Origin: Alloyangia pacifica | GTDB taxonomy: Bacteria > Pseudomonadota > Alphaproteobacteria > Rhodobacterales > Rhodobacteraceae | DNA: 64,000 nucleotides | Assembly: GCF_020524285.1 (NCBI RefSeq) | Contig: NZ_JAIVKX010000003.1 | Coordinates: 409,195-473,194, forward strand | Reading direction: 5' to 3' | In this document: in pieces, positions 25,562 through 33,239 of the stretch | Layout: the number at the start of each line of letters is the position of its first letter | Numbering within the stretch: the first letter of the stretch is position 1 | Program-made: the position numbers and the translations under genes | Notes under the pieces: model-generated | Database searches by the model: none | The model's input: the letters and a program-made list of their open reading frames with translations, nothing else | Told to the model about the DNA's origin: nothing

Positions 25562-26944
25562 TTACCCTAAGTCACCGGTCGGAAGGCGAATTTCGAAGCA
25601 GGTGCCGTGCTCGTCCGAGCGCATGAGCTGCAGTTTCCCACCGTGATTCCGCACCAGCTCGGCAACGATGGCGAGACCGAGTCCCGCCCCGCCCTTCCGC
25701 GCGCCGCCCTGGAACGGCTGGAACAGGTGTTCGCGCGCCTTGGGCGGCAGACCGGGGCCGGTGTCCGTGACCTCGATGATCCAGGCGTCCTCTTCGGCGC
25801 GGGCCGAGACGGCGATCTCGCCCTCCTCGCCCGAGCCGGTGATCGCCTGCCGGGCGTTGCGCACGAGATTCGCGATGGCGCGGTAGATCTGCTCGGGGTC
25901 GCCGCGAATCTGCATCGAGGCGGGAATGTCCTCGGACAGGCTCACCTCATGCTCGCCGATCGCCAGCCGCTCGGCCTCGAGCACCTCGTTGACCAGCTCG
26001 GCGAGGTTGAACTGGGTCAGCAGCGGCGCCGGCTCCTCGGCCTTGCCGAAGGCCAGCGTGGTCTCGCAGAGCGACACGGCGCGGGTGATCGAGCTGACCA
26101 GCTTGGGGGCCATGCGCTTCACCGTCGGATCCTCGGACATTTCGATGCGGTCGGTAAAGAGCTGCGCCGAGCTGAGGATGTTGCGCAGGTCGTGGCTGAC
26201 CCGCGCCACCGCCCCGCCGAGCTGCGCCAGCCGCTCCTTCTGCCGCAGCGATTGCGACAGCTGGGTCTCGAGCGATTTCAGCGCCTCCTCGGCCTCACGA
26301 ATCTCGCGCACGCCGGCGATGGGCTTGATGATCCGACGCGCGTCCTCGGGATCTTCGGCGTAGCGCTGCATATGGCCGACCACGCCCTTGATCGGCTTCA
26401 CCAGCAGCACCCGCACCGCAAGGAACAGCAGGAAGGCGGTGATCAGCGAGAGCAGCGCCGAGACCAGCAGCACCCCGAGACCGAAGTCGATCATCGCGGT
26501 ACGCAGCGGCAGGCTGTCCATGGTGACCTCGATCAGCTCGCCGCCATCGTCCTTGGGATAGCCCAGCACCCGGATCAGCCGCGGATTGGGATCGATGAGC
26601 CGCTTCATCGCGTCCTTCATCAGGATCAGCGGGCCGGCCTCTCGGAGGTCGTAGGATTCGTCGACCGAGCCCGGCATGGGCGAAGACAGCGCCAGTTCGC
26701 GCCGTTCGTCGCGCTGCAGCACGACGTTGTAGACACCGGCGTTGTCCAGCAGCTCGGCCTCGAGCTCGGGTGCCAGCACGTCGTCGGCAAGCAGCGCCAG
26801 CGAGGCGATCTGCGCGCGCTCGAGGTGGTCGTTGAGGAAATCTTGCCGGAATCGCGCCACCGAGGGCACGAAGATCAGCACTTCGGCCAGCATCACGAAG
26901 ACGGTCGTGAGCACCAGAAAGCGGCCTGAGAGCGAATTGAACAT
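25562..26944 (-). CDS. Sensor histidine kinase, orphan
   Basis: A 460-residue membrane kinase. Helix 1 (about 9-27) and helix 2 (about 154-178) flank a ~125-residue periplasmic sensor domain, followed by a HAMP-like linker. The dimerisation domain has His251 in 'RVSHDLRNILSSAQLF', and the ATPase has 'NLVRNARQA' (N box), 'DTGPGLPP' (G1) and 'GGAGLGLAIV' (G2). The frame is open upstream; ATG 26944 is chosen because it starts directly before helix 1. It is the third gene of an operon with a flavin oxidoreductase (19-base gap) and a TVP38 protein, and no response regulator is adjacent. Confidence 0.9.
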   Translation of the reverse strand: MFNSLSGRFLVLTTVFVMLAEVLIFVPSVARFRQDFLNDHLERAQIASLALLADDVLAPELEAELLDNAGVYNVVLQRDERRELALSSPMPGSVDESYDLREAGPLILMKDAMKRLIDPNPRLIRVLGYPKDDGGELIEVTMDSLPLRTAMIDFGLGVLLVSALLSLITAFLLFLAVRVLLVKPIKGVVGHMQRYAEDPEDARRIIKPIAGVREIREAEEALKSLETQLSQSLRQKERLAQLGGAVARVSHDLRNILSSAQLFTDRIEMSEDPTVKRMAPKLVSSITRAVSLCETTLAFGKAEEPAPLLTQFNLAELVNEVLEAERLAIGEHEVSLSEDIPASMQIRGDPEQIYRAIANLVRNARQAITGSGEEGEIAVSARAEEDAWIIEVTDTGPGLPPKAREHLFQPFQGGARKGGAGLGLAIVAELVRNHGGKLQLMRSDEHGTCFEIRLPTGDLG

Positions 26945-26963
26945 ATAGGGCGGTCTTGAGCTT

Positions 26964-28382
26964 TCAGGGGAGCAGGCGTTGAACTGTTCGTGTAACAGCC
27001 TTGACCGTGCGGTTTTCAAACAATCTGGGTGTGAAATAGGATCCGGCAACCCGTTTGTTAAGCTCCCCCAGCGTCGGATAGGGCGCGACCATGCCCGCGA
27101 TCTGCCCGATCTTCATCTTTGCCGAGATCGCAAGCGCCCATGTGGAGATGAGATCTCCGGCCTGCGCGCCGACGATCGTGGCCCCCACGGGCCGCCCCTT
27201 GTGCACCATGACCTTGGCCAGCCCGGCGGTCTCGCGCTCGGCGATGGCGCGGTCATTGTGCTGCAGCGCCTCGCGCAGCACCTCAAGCCGGTCGCCGTAG
27301 CGCTGCCGCGCCTCGACCTCGGTCAGCCCCACATGCGCCAGTTCGGGCCGCGTGTAGGTGGCGCGGGGGATGTGATGGCTCGACGCCTTGACCGGAAGGC
27401 CGAAGAGCGCCGAACGGATCACGATCCCCGCGTGGTAGCCTGCCAGATGCGTGAACTGCAGCCCGCCCGCGGCATCGCCGATGGCATAGACCTTGCGATT
27501 CGTCGTGCGCAGACCGGCGTCCACCTTGATCCCGGTCTGCGTGGTCTCGATCCCGGCCGCCTCCAGCCCGAGCCCCTCGGTATACGCCCGCCGCCCCGCC
27601 GCCACCAGCAAATGCGAGCCGGTGAGGATTTTGCCGCTGTCCAGCCGCAGCTCTATGGCGCTGCCCTGCTGGCTGGCCGCCGTCACGGTCTCGCCCTCGA
27701 GAATGGTCACCCCCTCGCCGCGCAGATGGTCGAGCACGATCTCCGCCATTTCCGGGTCCTCGCGCCCGAGGGCGCGCGCGCCCTCGACCACGGTGACCTG
27801 CGCCCCGAGGCGGCGGAAGGCCTGCGCCATCTCCATGCCGATCGGCCCGCCACCGAGGATCAGCAGATGCGCGGGCAGTTCCTGCAGCTCCCAGAGGGTC
27901 TCGTTGGTCAGGTAACTCACGTCGGACAGCCCCGCGACCGGCGGCACGGCGGGGGCCGACCCCGTGGCCAGCACGATGCGACGCGCAAGGATGCGGTGGC
28001 TGCCCGCCTCCACCTCGCGTTCCGAGACGAAACGCGCCTGCGCACGGATCACCCGCACACCCAGCCCCTCGAACCGTTCCTGAGAATCCACCGGGGCGAT
28101 GCGGGCGATGGTTTCCTGCACATGGGCGCGCACCCGGGGCCAGTCGACCCTTGCCCCGGCCAGATCGACGCCGAAGGCACCGGAGACGTCCGGCGCATGG
28201 GCCCGCGAGGCGGCGGCGATCAGCGCCTTGGAGGGCACGCAGCCGTAGTTCAGGCAGTCGCCGCCCATCTCGCCGCGCTCGACCAGCACCACGCTGGCGC
28301 CCATCTGCACGGCACCCGCCGCGACCGAGAGCCCGCCGGAGCCAGCCCCGATGATCAGAAGGTCGGTCTTGATGGTTTCCAT
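26964..28382 (-). CDS. FAD-dependent pyridine nucleotide-disulfide oxidoreductase (MerA/Lpd-like)
   Basis: A 472-residue flavoprotein. 'IIGAGSGGLSVA' binds FAD, the redox-active pair is in 'GGDCLNYGCVPSK' (Cys43, Cys48), and 'ILGGGPIGMEMAQAF' and 'YAIGDAAGGLQFTHLA' complete the fold. The C-terminal 'HPTLSE' motif of lipoamide dehydrogenase is 'YPTLGE' here, so the catalytic His is Tyr, and the C-terminal Cys pair of mercuric reductase is missing. It is therefore neither a normal Lpd nor MerA; substrate unknown. ATG 28382 has AGGAG ten bases upstream. It follows a TVP38 gene by 19 bases, a pairing found in many bacteria. Confidence 0.88.
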   Translation of the reverse strand: METIKTDLLIIGAGSGGLSVAAGAVQMGASVVLVERGEMGGDCLNYGCVPSKALIAAASRAHAPDVSGAFGVDLAGARVDWPRVRAHVQETIARIAPVDSQERFEGLGVRVIRAQARFVSEREVEAGSHRILARRIVLATGSAPAVPPVAGLSDVSYLTNETLWELQELPAHLLILGGGPIGMEMAQAFRRLGAQVTVVEGARALGREDPEMAEIVLDHLRGEGVTILEGETVTAASQQGSAIELRLDSGKILTGSHLLVAAGRRAYTEGLGLEAAGIETTQTGIKVDAGLRTTNRKVYAIGDAAGGLQFTHLAGYHAGIVIRSALFGLPVKASSHHIPRATYTRPELAHVGLTEVEARQRYGDRLEVLREALQHNDRAIAERETAGLAKVMVHKGRPVGATIVGAQAGDLISTWALAISAKMKIGQIAGMVAPYPTLGELNKRVAGSYFTPRLFENRTVKAVTRTVQRLLP

Positions 28383-28401
28383 TGTACTCACACTCCTGAT
28401 C

Positions 28402-29142
28402 TCAGACACCCTTTCGCCCGCGCCAGGCGCGCAGCGCGATCGGCAGCGCCGCCAGCGCGGCGAGCCCCAGCAGCGGGCCGATGACCTGCGGCGCCCAGAG
28501 CAGGCTCAGGTCCGGCGTCTCGCCCCGGTCGAAGACCGAGCCGACCCCCACCCCGATCGAGGTGAAGACCAGCGCGCCCGGTATGATGCCCAATGCGGTC
28601 GTCCAGGCAAAGTTCCAGAGCCGTACGCCCACCAGCGCGGGCAGCAGGTTCGCCACGAAGAAGGGCACCGCGGGCACCAGTCGCAGCAGCAGCAGCACGC
28701 TCACCTCGTTTTGCCGCAGCCCGTCGCGGAGCCTGCGGAGCTTGCCCTCGGAGGCGTCGAGCTTGGCCGAGAGCACCTGGCCCAGCCCGGCCCGCGCCGC
28801 GAGAAAGATGGCTACGGCACCGATGCTGGCCGCCAGCACATTCAGCGCGGTCCCCGGCCCGAGGCCGAAGAGAAAGCCGCCGGTCACCGAAGCGACGGCG
28901 GCCCCGGGCAGCGAGAAGGCGACGATGGCGACATAGGCCGCGACGAATCCCCCGGCCATCAGCACATAGTGGCTGTCGCGCAGATCCAACAGCGCCACCC
29001 GATTCTCGCGCAGCGTGTCGAAACTGATGTAGTCGCGCAGCGTGACCGCGCCGATCACAGCAACCAGCGCGATCAGCGCCAGCGGCAGGTGCCGCAAGAG
29101 CCGCGCACGTGCGGGCGAAGGAGTGGGGTCCTGATCCGTCAT
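28402..29142 (-). CDS. TVP38/TMEM64 (DedA/SNARE-associated) membrane protein
   Basis: A 246-residue membrane protein with about six helices. The core 'FSLPGAAVASVTGGFLFG' (about 75-92) and 'LRLVPAVPFFVANLLPALVGV' regions are the SNARE_assoc domain signature, with the conserved Gly and Arg-Pro positions. The family acts in lipid scrambling or membrane homeostasis (family knowledge). It is the first gene of the operon with the flavoprotein and the sensor kinase. The AGGAGG sequence abuts the ATG at 29142 with no spacer, which is unusual; the start may be inefficient or lie elsewhere. Confidence 0.88.
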   Translation of the reverse strand: MTDQDPTPSPARARLLRHLPLALIALVAVIGAVTLRDYISFDTLRENRVALLDLRDSHYVLMAGGFVAAYVAIVAFSLPGAAVASVTGGFLFGLGPGTALNVLAASIGAVAIFLAARAGLGQVLSAKLDASEGKLRRLRDGLRQNEVSVLLLLRLVPAVPFFVANLLPALVGVRLWNFAWTTALGIIPGALVFTSIGVGVGSVFDRGETPDLSLLWAPQVIGPLLGLAALAALPIALRAWRGRKGV

Positions 29143-29300
29143 CCTCCTAGAATGGCGCGCGGAATCGCCTGCGCACAGCCCTATCACGCGGCCTTGATCG
29201 AAGGTCAGCCCGGGCCACCGCTTTGCGCCGCGCCAGCGCCATGTGATACTGGCCCCCACGAGCGTCGCCGGAAATCTTCCCCGCGGGCCCGGTTAGAGGT

Positions 29301-29329
29301 TTGACACGGAGGCCACTCCTGCCTATAGC
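29301..29329 (+). promoter_or_regulatory. Sigma-70-type promoter for rpmH
   Basis: TTGACA (29301-29306) and TATAGC (29324-29329) are separated by exactly 17 bases, giving a near-consensus housekeeping promoter with a leader of about 155 bases before rpmH. It lies in the 350-base gap between the divergent TVP38 gene and rpmH. The gap otherwise shows only a small leader hairpin (29455-29470). Confidence 0.75.
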
Positions 29330-29492
29330 ACGGGCCTCGAATGACCCGGCCCGGCGAATCCGCTTAGGGCCGTCTGTGATGTAAGCTCTTGCTGCCAATC
29401 CACTGGCGCACCGGGCGGACGCCGCAGGCAGCAATGAGACCATGTAGACAGACCGGCCTCTCCGGAGGCCTGATCAGACGGAGAAGAGCGCG

Positions 29493-29627
29493 ATGAAACG
29501 CACCTTTCAGCCTTCGAACCTCGTTCGCAAGCGCCGCCACGGCTTCCGTGCCCGGATGGCCACCAAAGCCGGCCGCGCGGTTCTGAATGCGCGCCGCGCA
29601 CGCGGCCGCAAGAAGCTCAGCGCCTGA
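29493..29627 (+). CDS. rpmH: Ribosomal protein bL34
   Basis: A 44-residue, strongly basic protein, '[20 protein letters not shown]' at its start and 'GRKKLSA' at its end, which is the standard bL34 sequence. It belongs to the large ribosomal subunit. It stands first in the usual rpmH-rnpA-yidD order and is followed by a perfect hairpin that may cut down read-through to rnpA. Confidence 0.99.
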   Translation: MKRTFQPSNLVRKRRHGFRARMATKAGRAVLNARRARGRKKLSA

Positions 29628-29673
29628 GCCGCGCGCTCTGCCGATGGCGGAGCGTGTGCACAAGACACCGGCC

Positions 29674-29705
29674 AAGGCCGCTTCGGGACAGACCGAAGCG
29701 GCCTT
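29674..29705 (+). terminator. Hairpin between rpmH and rnpA
   Basis: Perfect 13-base arms (AAGGCCGCTTCGG and CCGAAGCGGCCTT) enclose a 6-base loop. The T-run is short (TTT), so it probably acts as a partial terminator or mRNA stabiliser, letting rpmH be expressed above rnpA. It argues against the longer rnpA frame that would read through it. Confidence 0.65.
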
Positions 29706-29760
29706 TGCGCTTGGCGTGCGTGCGGATGCGGACCTCAGACCTGCCCAAGGCGATGCCCTG

Positions 29761-30138
29761 ATGGCAAAGGACAGCCCTATGCTCGAGGTGCTGCGCAAGC
29801 GCAGCGATTTCCTCGCGGCGGCGCGTGCCCGGCGACAGCCGGTGCCGTCATTCCTGCTGCAGGCGCGCTACCGCGATGACGGCTCCGACCTGATCCGCGT
29901 CGGCTTCACCTGCTCGAAGAAGGTCGGCAATGCCGTCGCCCGCAACCGCGCCAAGCGCCGGCTGCGCGAGATCGCGCGCCTCGGCCTGCCGGACCTGGGC
30001 AAGCCGGGCTGGGACTACGTGCTGATCGGCCGCGCCGGCGCCACCGCCGAGCGCGAATTCACCGCGCTGCAGGGCGACCTCGCGCAGGCGATCCGGCAGA
30101 TCCACTCGCCCCGGAAACCCCGGAAACCGCAGTCGTGA
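29761..30138 (+). CDS. rnpA: Ribonuclease P protein component
   Basis: A 125-residue basic protein that binds RNase P RNA and helps mature tRNA 5' ends. The family core is '[19 protein letters not shown]' near the start and the RNR motif '[17 protein letters not shown]'. The frame is open to 29587 and an ATG exists at 29644, but that version would run through the 13-base hairpin and be ~40 residues longer than the usual ~120; 29761 is preferred. The stop overlaps the yidD GTG. Confidence 0.93.
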   Translation: MAKDSPMLEVLRKRSDFLAAARARRQPVPSFLLQARYRDDGSDLIRVGFTCSKKVGNAVARNRAKRRLREIARLGLPDLGKPGWDYVLIGRAGATAEREFTALQGDLAQAIRQIHSPRKPRKPQS

Positions 30139-30356
30139 GCCCGCTCGCGCATATCGCCGCCCTGCCCGTACGCGCCTATCGCCTGATCTTCTCGCCCTGG
30201 GTCGGCCATGGCTGCCGCTTCCAGCCGACCTGTTCCGCCTATGCGCTGGAGGCGCTGGAGAAGCACGGGGCGCTCAAGGGCTCCTACCTGACGATCCGCC
30301 GCATCTTGCGCTGCCACCCGCTCGGCGGGTCCGGCATCGACAACGTCCCCGATTGA
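30135..30356 (+). CDS. yidD: Membrane protein insertion efficiency factor YidD
   Basis: A 73-residue protein with the YidD signature '[20 protein letters not shown]' and a second Cys in '[11 protein letters not shown]'. It is thought to aid YidC-dependent insertion at the inner membrane; yidC itself follows 2.9 kb downstream. The start is GTG overlapping the rnpA stop (GTGA). Confidence 0.96.
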   Translation: MSPLAHIAALPVRAYRLIFSPWVGHGCRFQPTCSAYALEALEKHGALKGSYLTIRRILRCHPLGGSGIDNVPD

Positions 30357-30364
30357 GGCCGCCC

Positions 30365-31255
30365 ATGTTCGACGACGACGCCGACGACATCCACCCGCTG
30401 TTCTACGGTGCCCCCAAGAGCACCGAGTTCAAGAAGCTGCGCAAGCGCATCGTGCAGAACACCCGCGAGGCGGTGGAACAGTACGGCATGATCGAGCGCC
30501 GCGAGGATGGCGCCCTGCCGAAGTGGCTGGTCTGCCTCTCGGGCGGCAAGGACAGCTACACGCTGCTGGCGGTGCTGCACGAGCTGAAGTGGCGCGGCCT
30601 GCTGCCGGTGGAGATTCTCGCCTGCAACCTCGACCAGGGCCAGCCGGGCTTTCCCGCGACTGTCCTGCCCGAGTTCCTCGAGAAGATGGGCGTACCGCAC
30701 CGGATCGAGTACCAGGACACCTATTCGGTCGTCATGAACAAGGTCCCGCAGGGCCGCACCTACTGCGCGCTCTGCTCGCGCCTGCGCCGCGGCAACCTCT
30801 ATCGCATCGCCCGCGAGGAAGGCTGTTCTGCAGTCGTGCTCGGCCACCACCGCGACGACATCCTCGAGACCTTCTTCATGAACCTCTTCCATGGCGGGCG
30901 CCTCGCGACCATGCCGCCGAAGCTGGTCAACGAAGAGGGCGATCTCTTCGTCTACCGCCCCCTCGCCCATGTGGCCGAGGTCGATTGCGAGAAATTCGCC
31001 CGCTCGATGAACTACCCGATCATCCCCTGCGACCTCTGCGGCTCGCAGGACGGGCTGCAACGCCAGCAGGTGAAGCAGATCCTCGACGGCTGGGAGAAAA
31101 ACTCCCCCGGACGCCGGCAGGTGATGTTCAAGGCGCTGACCAACATCCGCCCGTCGCACATGATGGATCCCAAGCTCTTCGACTTCGCCGGGCTGATGCG
31201 CGACATGAGCAAGCGCGCGCCGGACGCCGACGACGGGGTTCCCGACCTGCGTTAA
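30365..31255 (+). CDS. ttcA: tRNA 2-thiocytidine(32) synthetase
   Basis: A 296-residue PP-loop ATPase that thiolates C32 of certain tRNAs. The PP-loop 'SGGKDS' is at 59-64. Four cysteines in 'CALC' (134, 137) and 'CDLC' (222, 225) bind the Fe-S cluster used for sulfur transfer. It lies 8 bases after yidD. Length and motifs match TtcA fully. Confidence 0.97.
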   Translation: MFDDDADDIHPLFYGAPKSTEFKKLRKRIVQNTREAVEQYGMIERREDGALPKWLVCLSGGKDSYTLLAVLHELKWRGLLPVEILACNLDQGQPGFPATVLPEFLEKMGVPHRIEYQDTYSVVMNKVPQGRTYCALCSRLRRGNLYRIAREEGCSAVVLGHHRDDILETFFMNLFHGGRLATMPPKLVNEEGDLFVYRPLAHVAEVDCEKFARSMNYPIIPCDLCGSQDGLQRQQVKQILDGWEKNSPGRRQVMFKALTNIRPSHMMDPKLFDFAGLMRDMSKRAPDADDGVPDLR

Positions 31256-31315
31256 GCGTCGCCTTACGCCTTTGCGCTAGGCTGGCCCCGTCTCTGAAGA
31301 TGCAGGGGGCGGGCC

Positions 31316-32890
31316 ATGCCGCCGAATCTCGCACCGAAGCCAGCTCCATACAGCCCTCTCCGACGCAGGGCCGCGCGAGCGCGGGCGATGCTCGAGCGCT
31401 GGATGCTCGGGCCGCACATGCTGGCCTTTCTCCCGGCGATTTCCCTCGCCGGCTTCTGGCTGGGGGGGGAGCTTGTGCTGCTGGCGATTTCCCTGACGAT
31501 TCCGCTGATCTACGGCCTGCTGCTCACCAGCGACTCCCCGGCAGCGCTCCGCAGGGCGCGCAGCGGGCAGGATCTCGTCAGCATGGCCACCGCGCAGGAC
31601 CTGGCCGAACAGAGCTTTGAACATGCCCGCGATGCGGAAATGCACACCGCCTGCCTGCTGCTCGAGGCCGAGGGGCTCGACGCCATCTCCCGCCGCATGG
31701 GCGAAGACGTGGCCGAGACCCTGCGCGTGCTCTTCCTCCACCGCCTGCGCGAGCTGCTGCGCCCCGAGGACAGCGCGATGCGCATCGGCGATTCCCGCTT
31801 CATGGCGCTCATCGCCCCGGGTCTCCGGCTCGATCTCGAGGCGCTTCTCGCCCTCGCCGACCGGGTGCAGCGCGGCCTCGAGGAGCCCGCCGCCACCGAT
31901 ACCGGCGTGCACTACCTCTCGGTCGCGGTGGGGTTCTGCGGCTCGTCCCGGCTGCGCGCGGGATCGGATGGCGCGGACATGCTCGACTGCGCGCAGGCCG
32001 CGCTGCGCGAGGCCATCGAAAACGCCCCCTCCGCGATCCGCCCCTGGAGCGAGGGGATGCGGGCCGAACGCCGCGCGCGCAATGCCCTGCTCTCCGAGGT
32101 CGAGACCGCGCTTGCCAAGGGCCAGATCCAGCCCTGGTACCAGCCGCAGCTCTGCACCTCGACCGGCGAGATCAGCGGCGTCGAGGCTCTCGTGCGCTGG
32201 ATGCACCCACAGCAGGGGCTGGTGCCGCCCGCCCGCTTCCTCGGCGCCCTGCAAGAGGCCGGGCGCATGGAGCAGCTTGGCGACGCGGTGCTTCATCACA
32301 GCCTCACCGCCCTGCGCAACTGGGATCAGGCAGGGCTGCACATCCCCCGCGTCAGCATCAACTTCTCGGAAATGGAACTGCGCAACCCGCGCTTGGTCGA
32401 CCGGCTGAAATGGGATCTCGACCGCTTCGGCATGCCTGCTAGCCGCCTCGGCGTGGAGGTGCTCGAAACGGTGATCGCCGAAAGCCCCGAGGGGATCATC
32501 GCCCGCAACATCTCGGCGCTGGCGCGGCTCGGCTGCCGCATCGACCTCGACGACTTCGGCACCGGCCACGCCTCGATCGGTGCGCTGCGCCGGGTCACCG
32601 TGCACCGGCTCAAGATCGACCGCAGTTTCGTCACCCGCATCGACCGGAGCGAGGACCAACGCCGCATGCTGGCGGCCATCCTGGGCCTTGCGGACCGGCT
32701 GGGGCTGGAAACCGTCGCCGAAGGGGTGGAAAGTGGCGGCGAACACGCCCTGCTGGCCCAGCTCGGCTGCGATCACGCCCAGGGGTTCGGCATCGCCCGT
32801 CCGATGCCGGCCCCGCAACTCGCCGAATGGGCGCGCGCCCACGCGCTGCGCATCGCCGAGGCTCAGAAACTGGGCCGCAGCAACGGCTGA
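31316..32890 (+). CDS. EAL-domain cyclic-di-GMP phosphodiesterase with degenerate GGDEF
   Basis: A 524-residue membrane protein. Two hydrophobic segments (about 34-50 and 52-70) anchor it. A GGDEF-like domain (about 100-235) has lost its active site: the expected GG[DE]EF loop reads 'RIGDSRFMAL'. The C-terminal EAL domain is intact, with 'GVEALVRWM', 'INFSEMEL', 'EVLETVI', 'DLDDFGTGHAS', 'KIDRSFV', 'AEGVES' and 'AQGFGIARP'. It should hydrolyse c-di-GMP to pGpG, perhaps with the GGDEF part sensing GTP. No partner cyclase is in the window. Confidence 0.93.
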   Translation: MPPNLAPKPAPYSPLRRRAARARAMLERWMLGPHMLAFLPAISLAGFWLGGELVLLAISLTIPLIYGLLLTSDSPAALRRARSGQDLVSMATAQDLAEQSFEHARDAEMHTACLLLEAEGLDAISRRMGEDVAETLRVLFLHRLRELLRPEDSAMRIGDSRFMALIAPGLRLDLEALLALADRVQRGLEEPAATDTGVHYLSVAVGFCGSSRLRAGSDGADMLDCAQAALREAIENAPSAIRPWSEGMRAERRARNALLSEVETALAKGQIQPWYQPQLCTSTGEISGVEALVRWMHPQQGLVPPARFLGALQEAGRMEQLGDAVLHHSLTALRNWDQAGLHIPRVSINFSEMELRNPRLVDRLKWDLDRFGMPASRLGVEVLETVIAESPEGIIARNISALARLGCRIDLDDFGTGHASIGALRRVTVHRLKIDRSFVTRIDRSEDQRRMLAAILGLADRLGLETVAEGVESGGEHALLAQLGCDHAQGFGIARPMPAPQLAEWARAHALRIAEAQKLGRSNG

Positions 32891-33239
32891 GCTGCGGGGC
32901 CCTGGGAAAGCTTCGCCGCCCCCGGCCACCTCAACTCTTCCGGCAGCCACGGCCAATGCGGCCCCGGCAAAGACGCCCGGCACCGGCCATGCCGATTGCG
33001 CGCAGGCAGGGCCACCGTCCGGAAAATCCGTGCGCGCCGCCGTGGCCACGCGCCGAAAAGATCCGCTGTCTTGTCGGACCAAGCCCCCGCGCTGGCCCCG
33101 CCGCACCCCGTACTAACGCCACGCTCACAGCCCCGGAACGCTGACAAACCCGTTGCCACGCATGATTCGGCTTGACCTTTGGGGGTCTGCCCTGTTGAAC
33201 CCGGCTTTGACTTTCCAAGGACAGGTGGCGGTCTCTCGC
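32891..33239. other. Intergenic, probable yidC leader
   Basis: This 349-base stretch lies between the EAL gene and yidC. The yidC frame stays open for 29 codons upstream, but 'MDNQNKNLL' at 33240 is the family N-terminus. The region should hold the yidC promoter; I cannot pick a clear -35/-10 pair, and no RNA gene is recognised. Confidence 0.4.

Noticed and set aside
26964..28382. Mercuric reductase
   Set aside because: No C-terminal Cys pair, no heavy-metal domain and no other mer genes.
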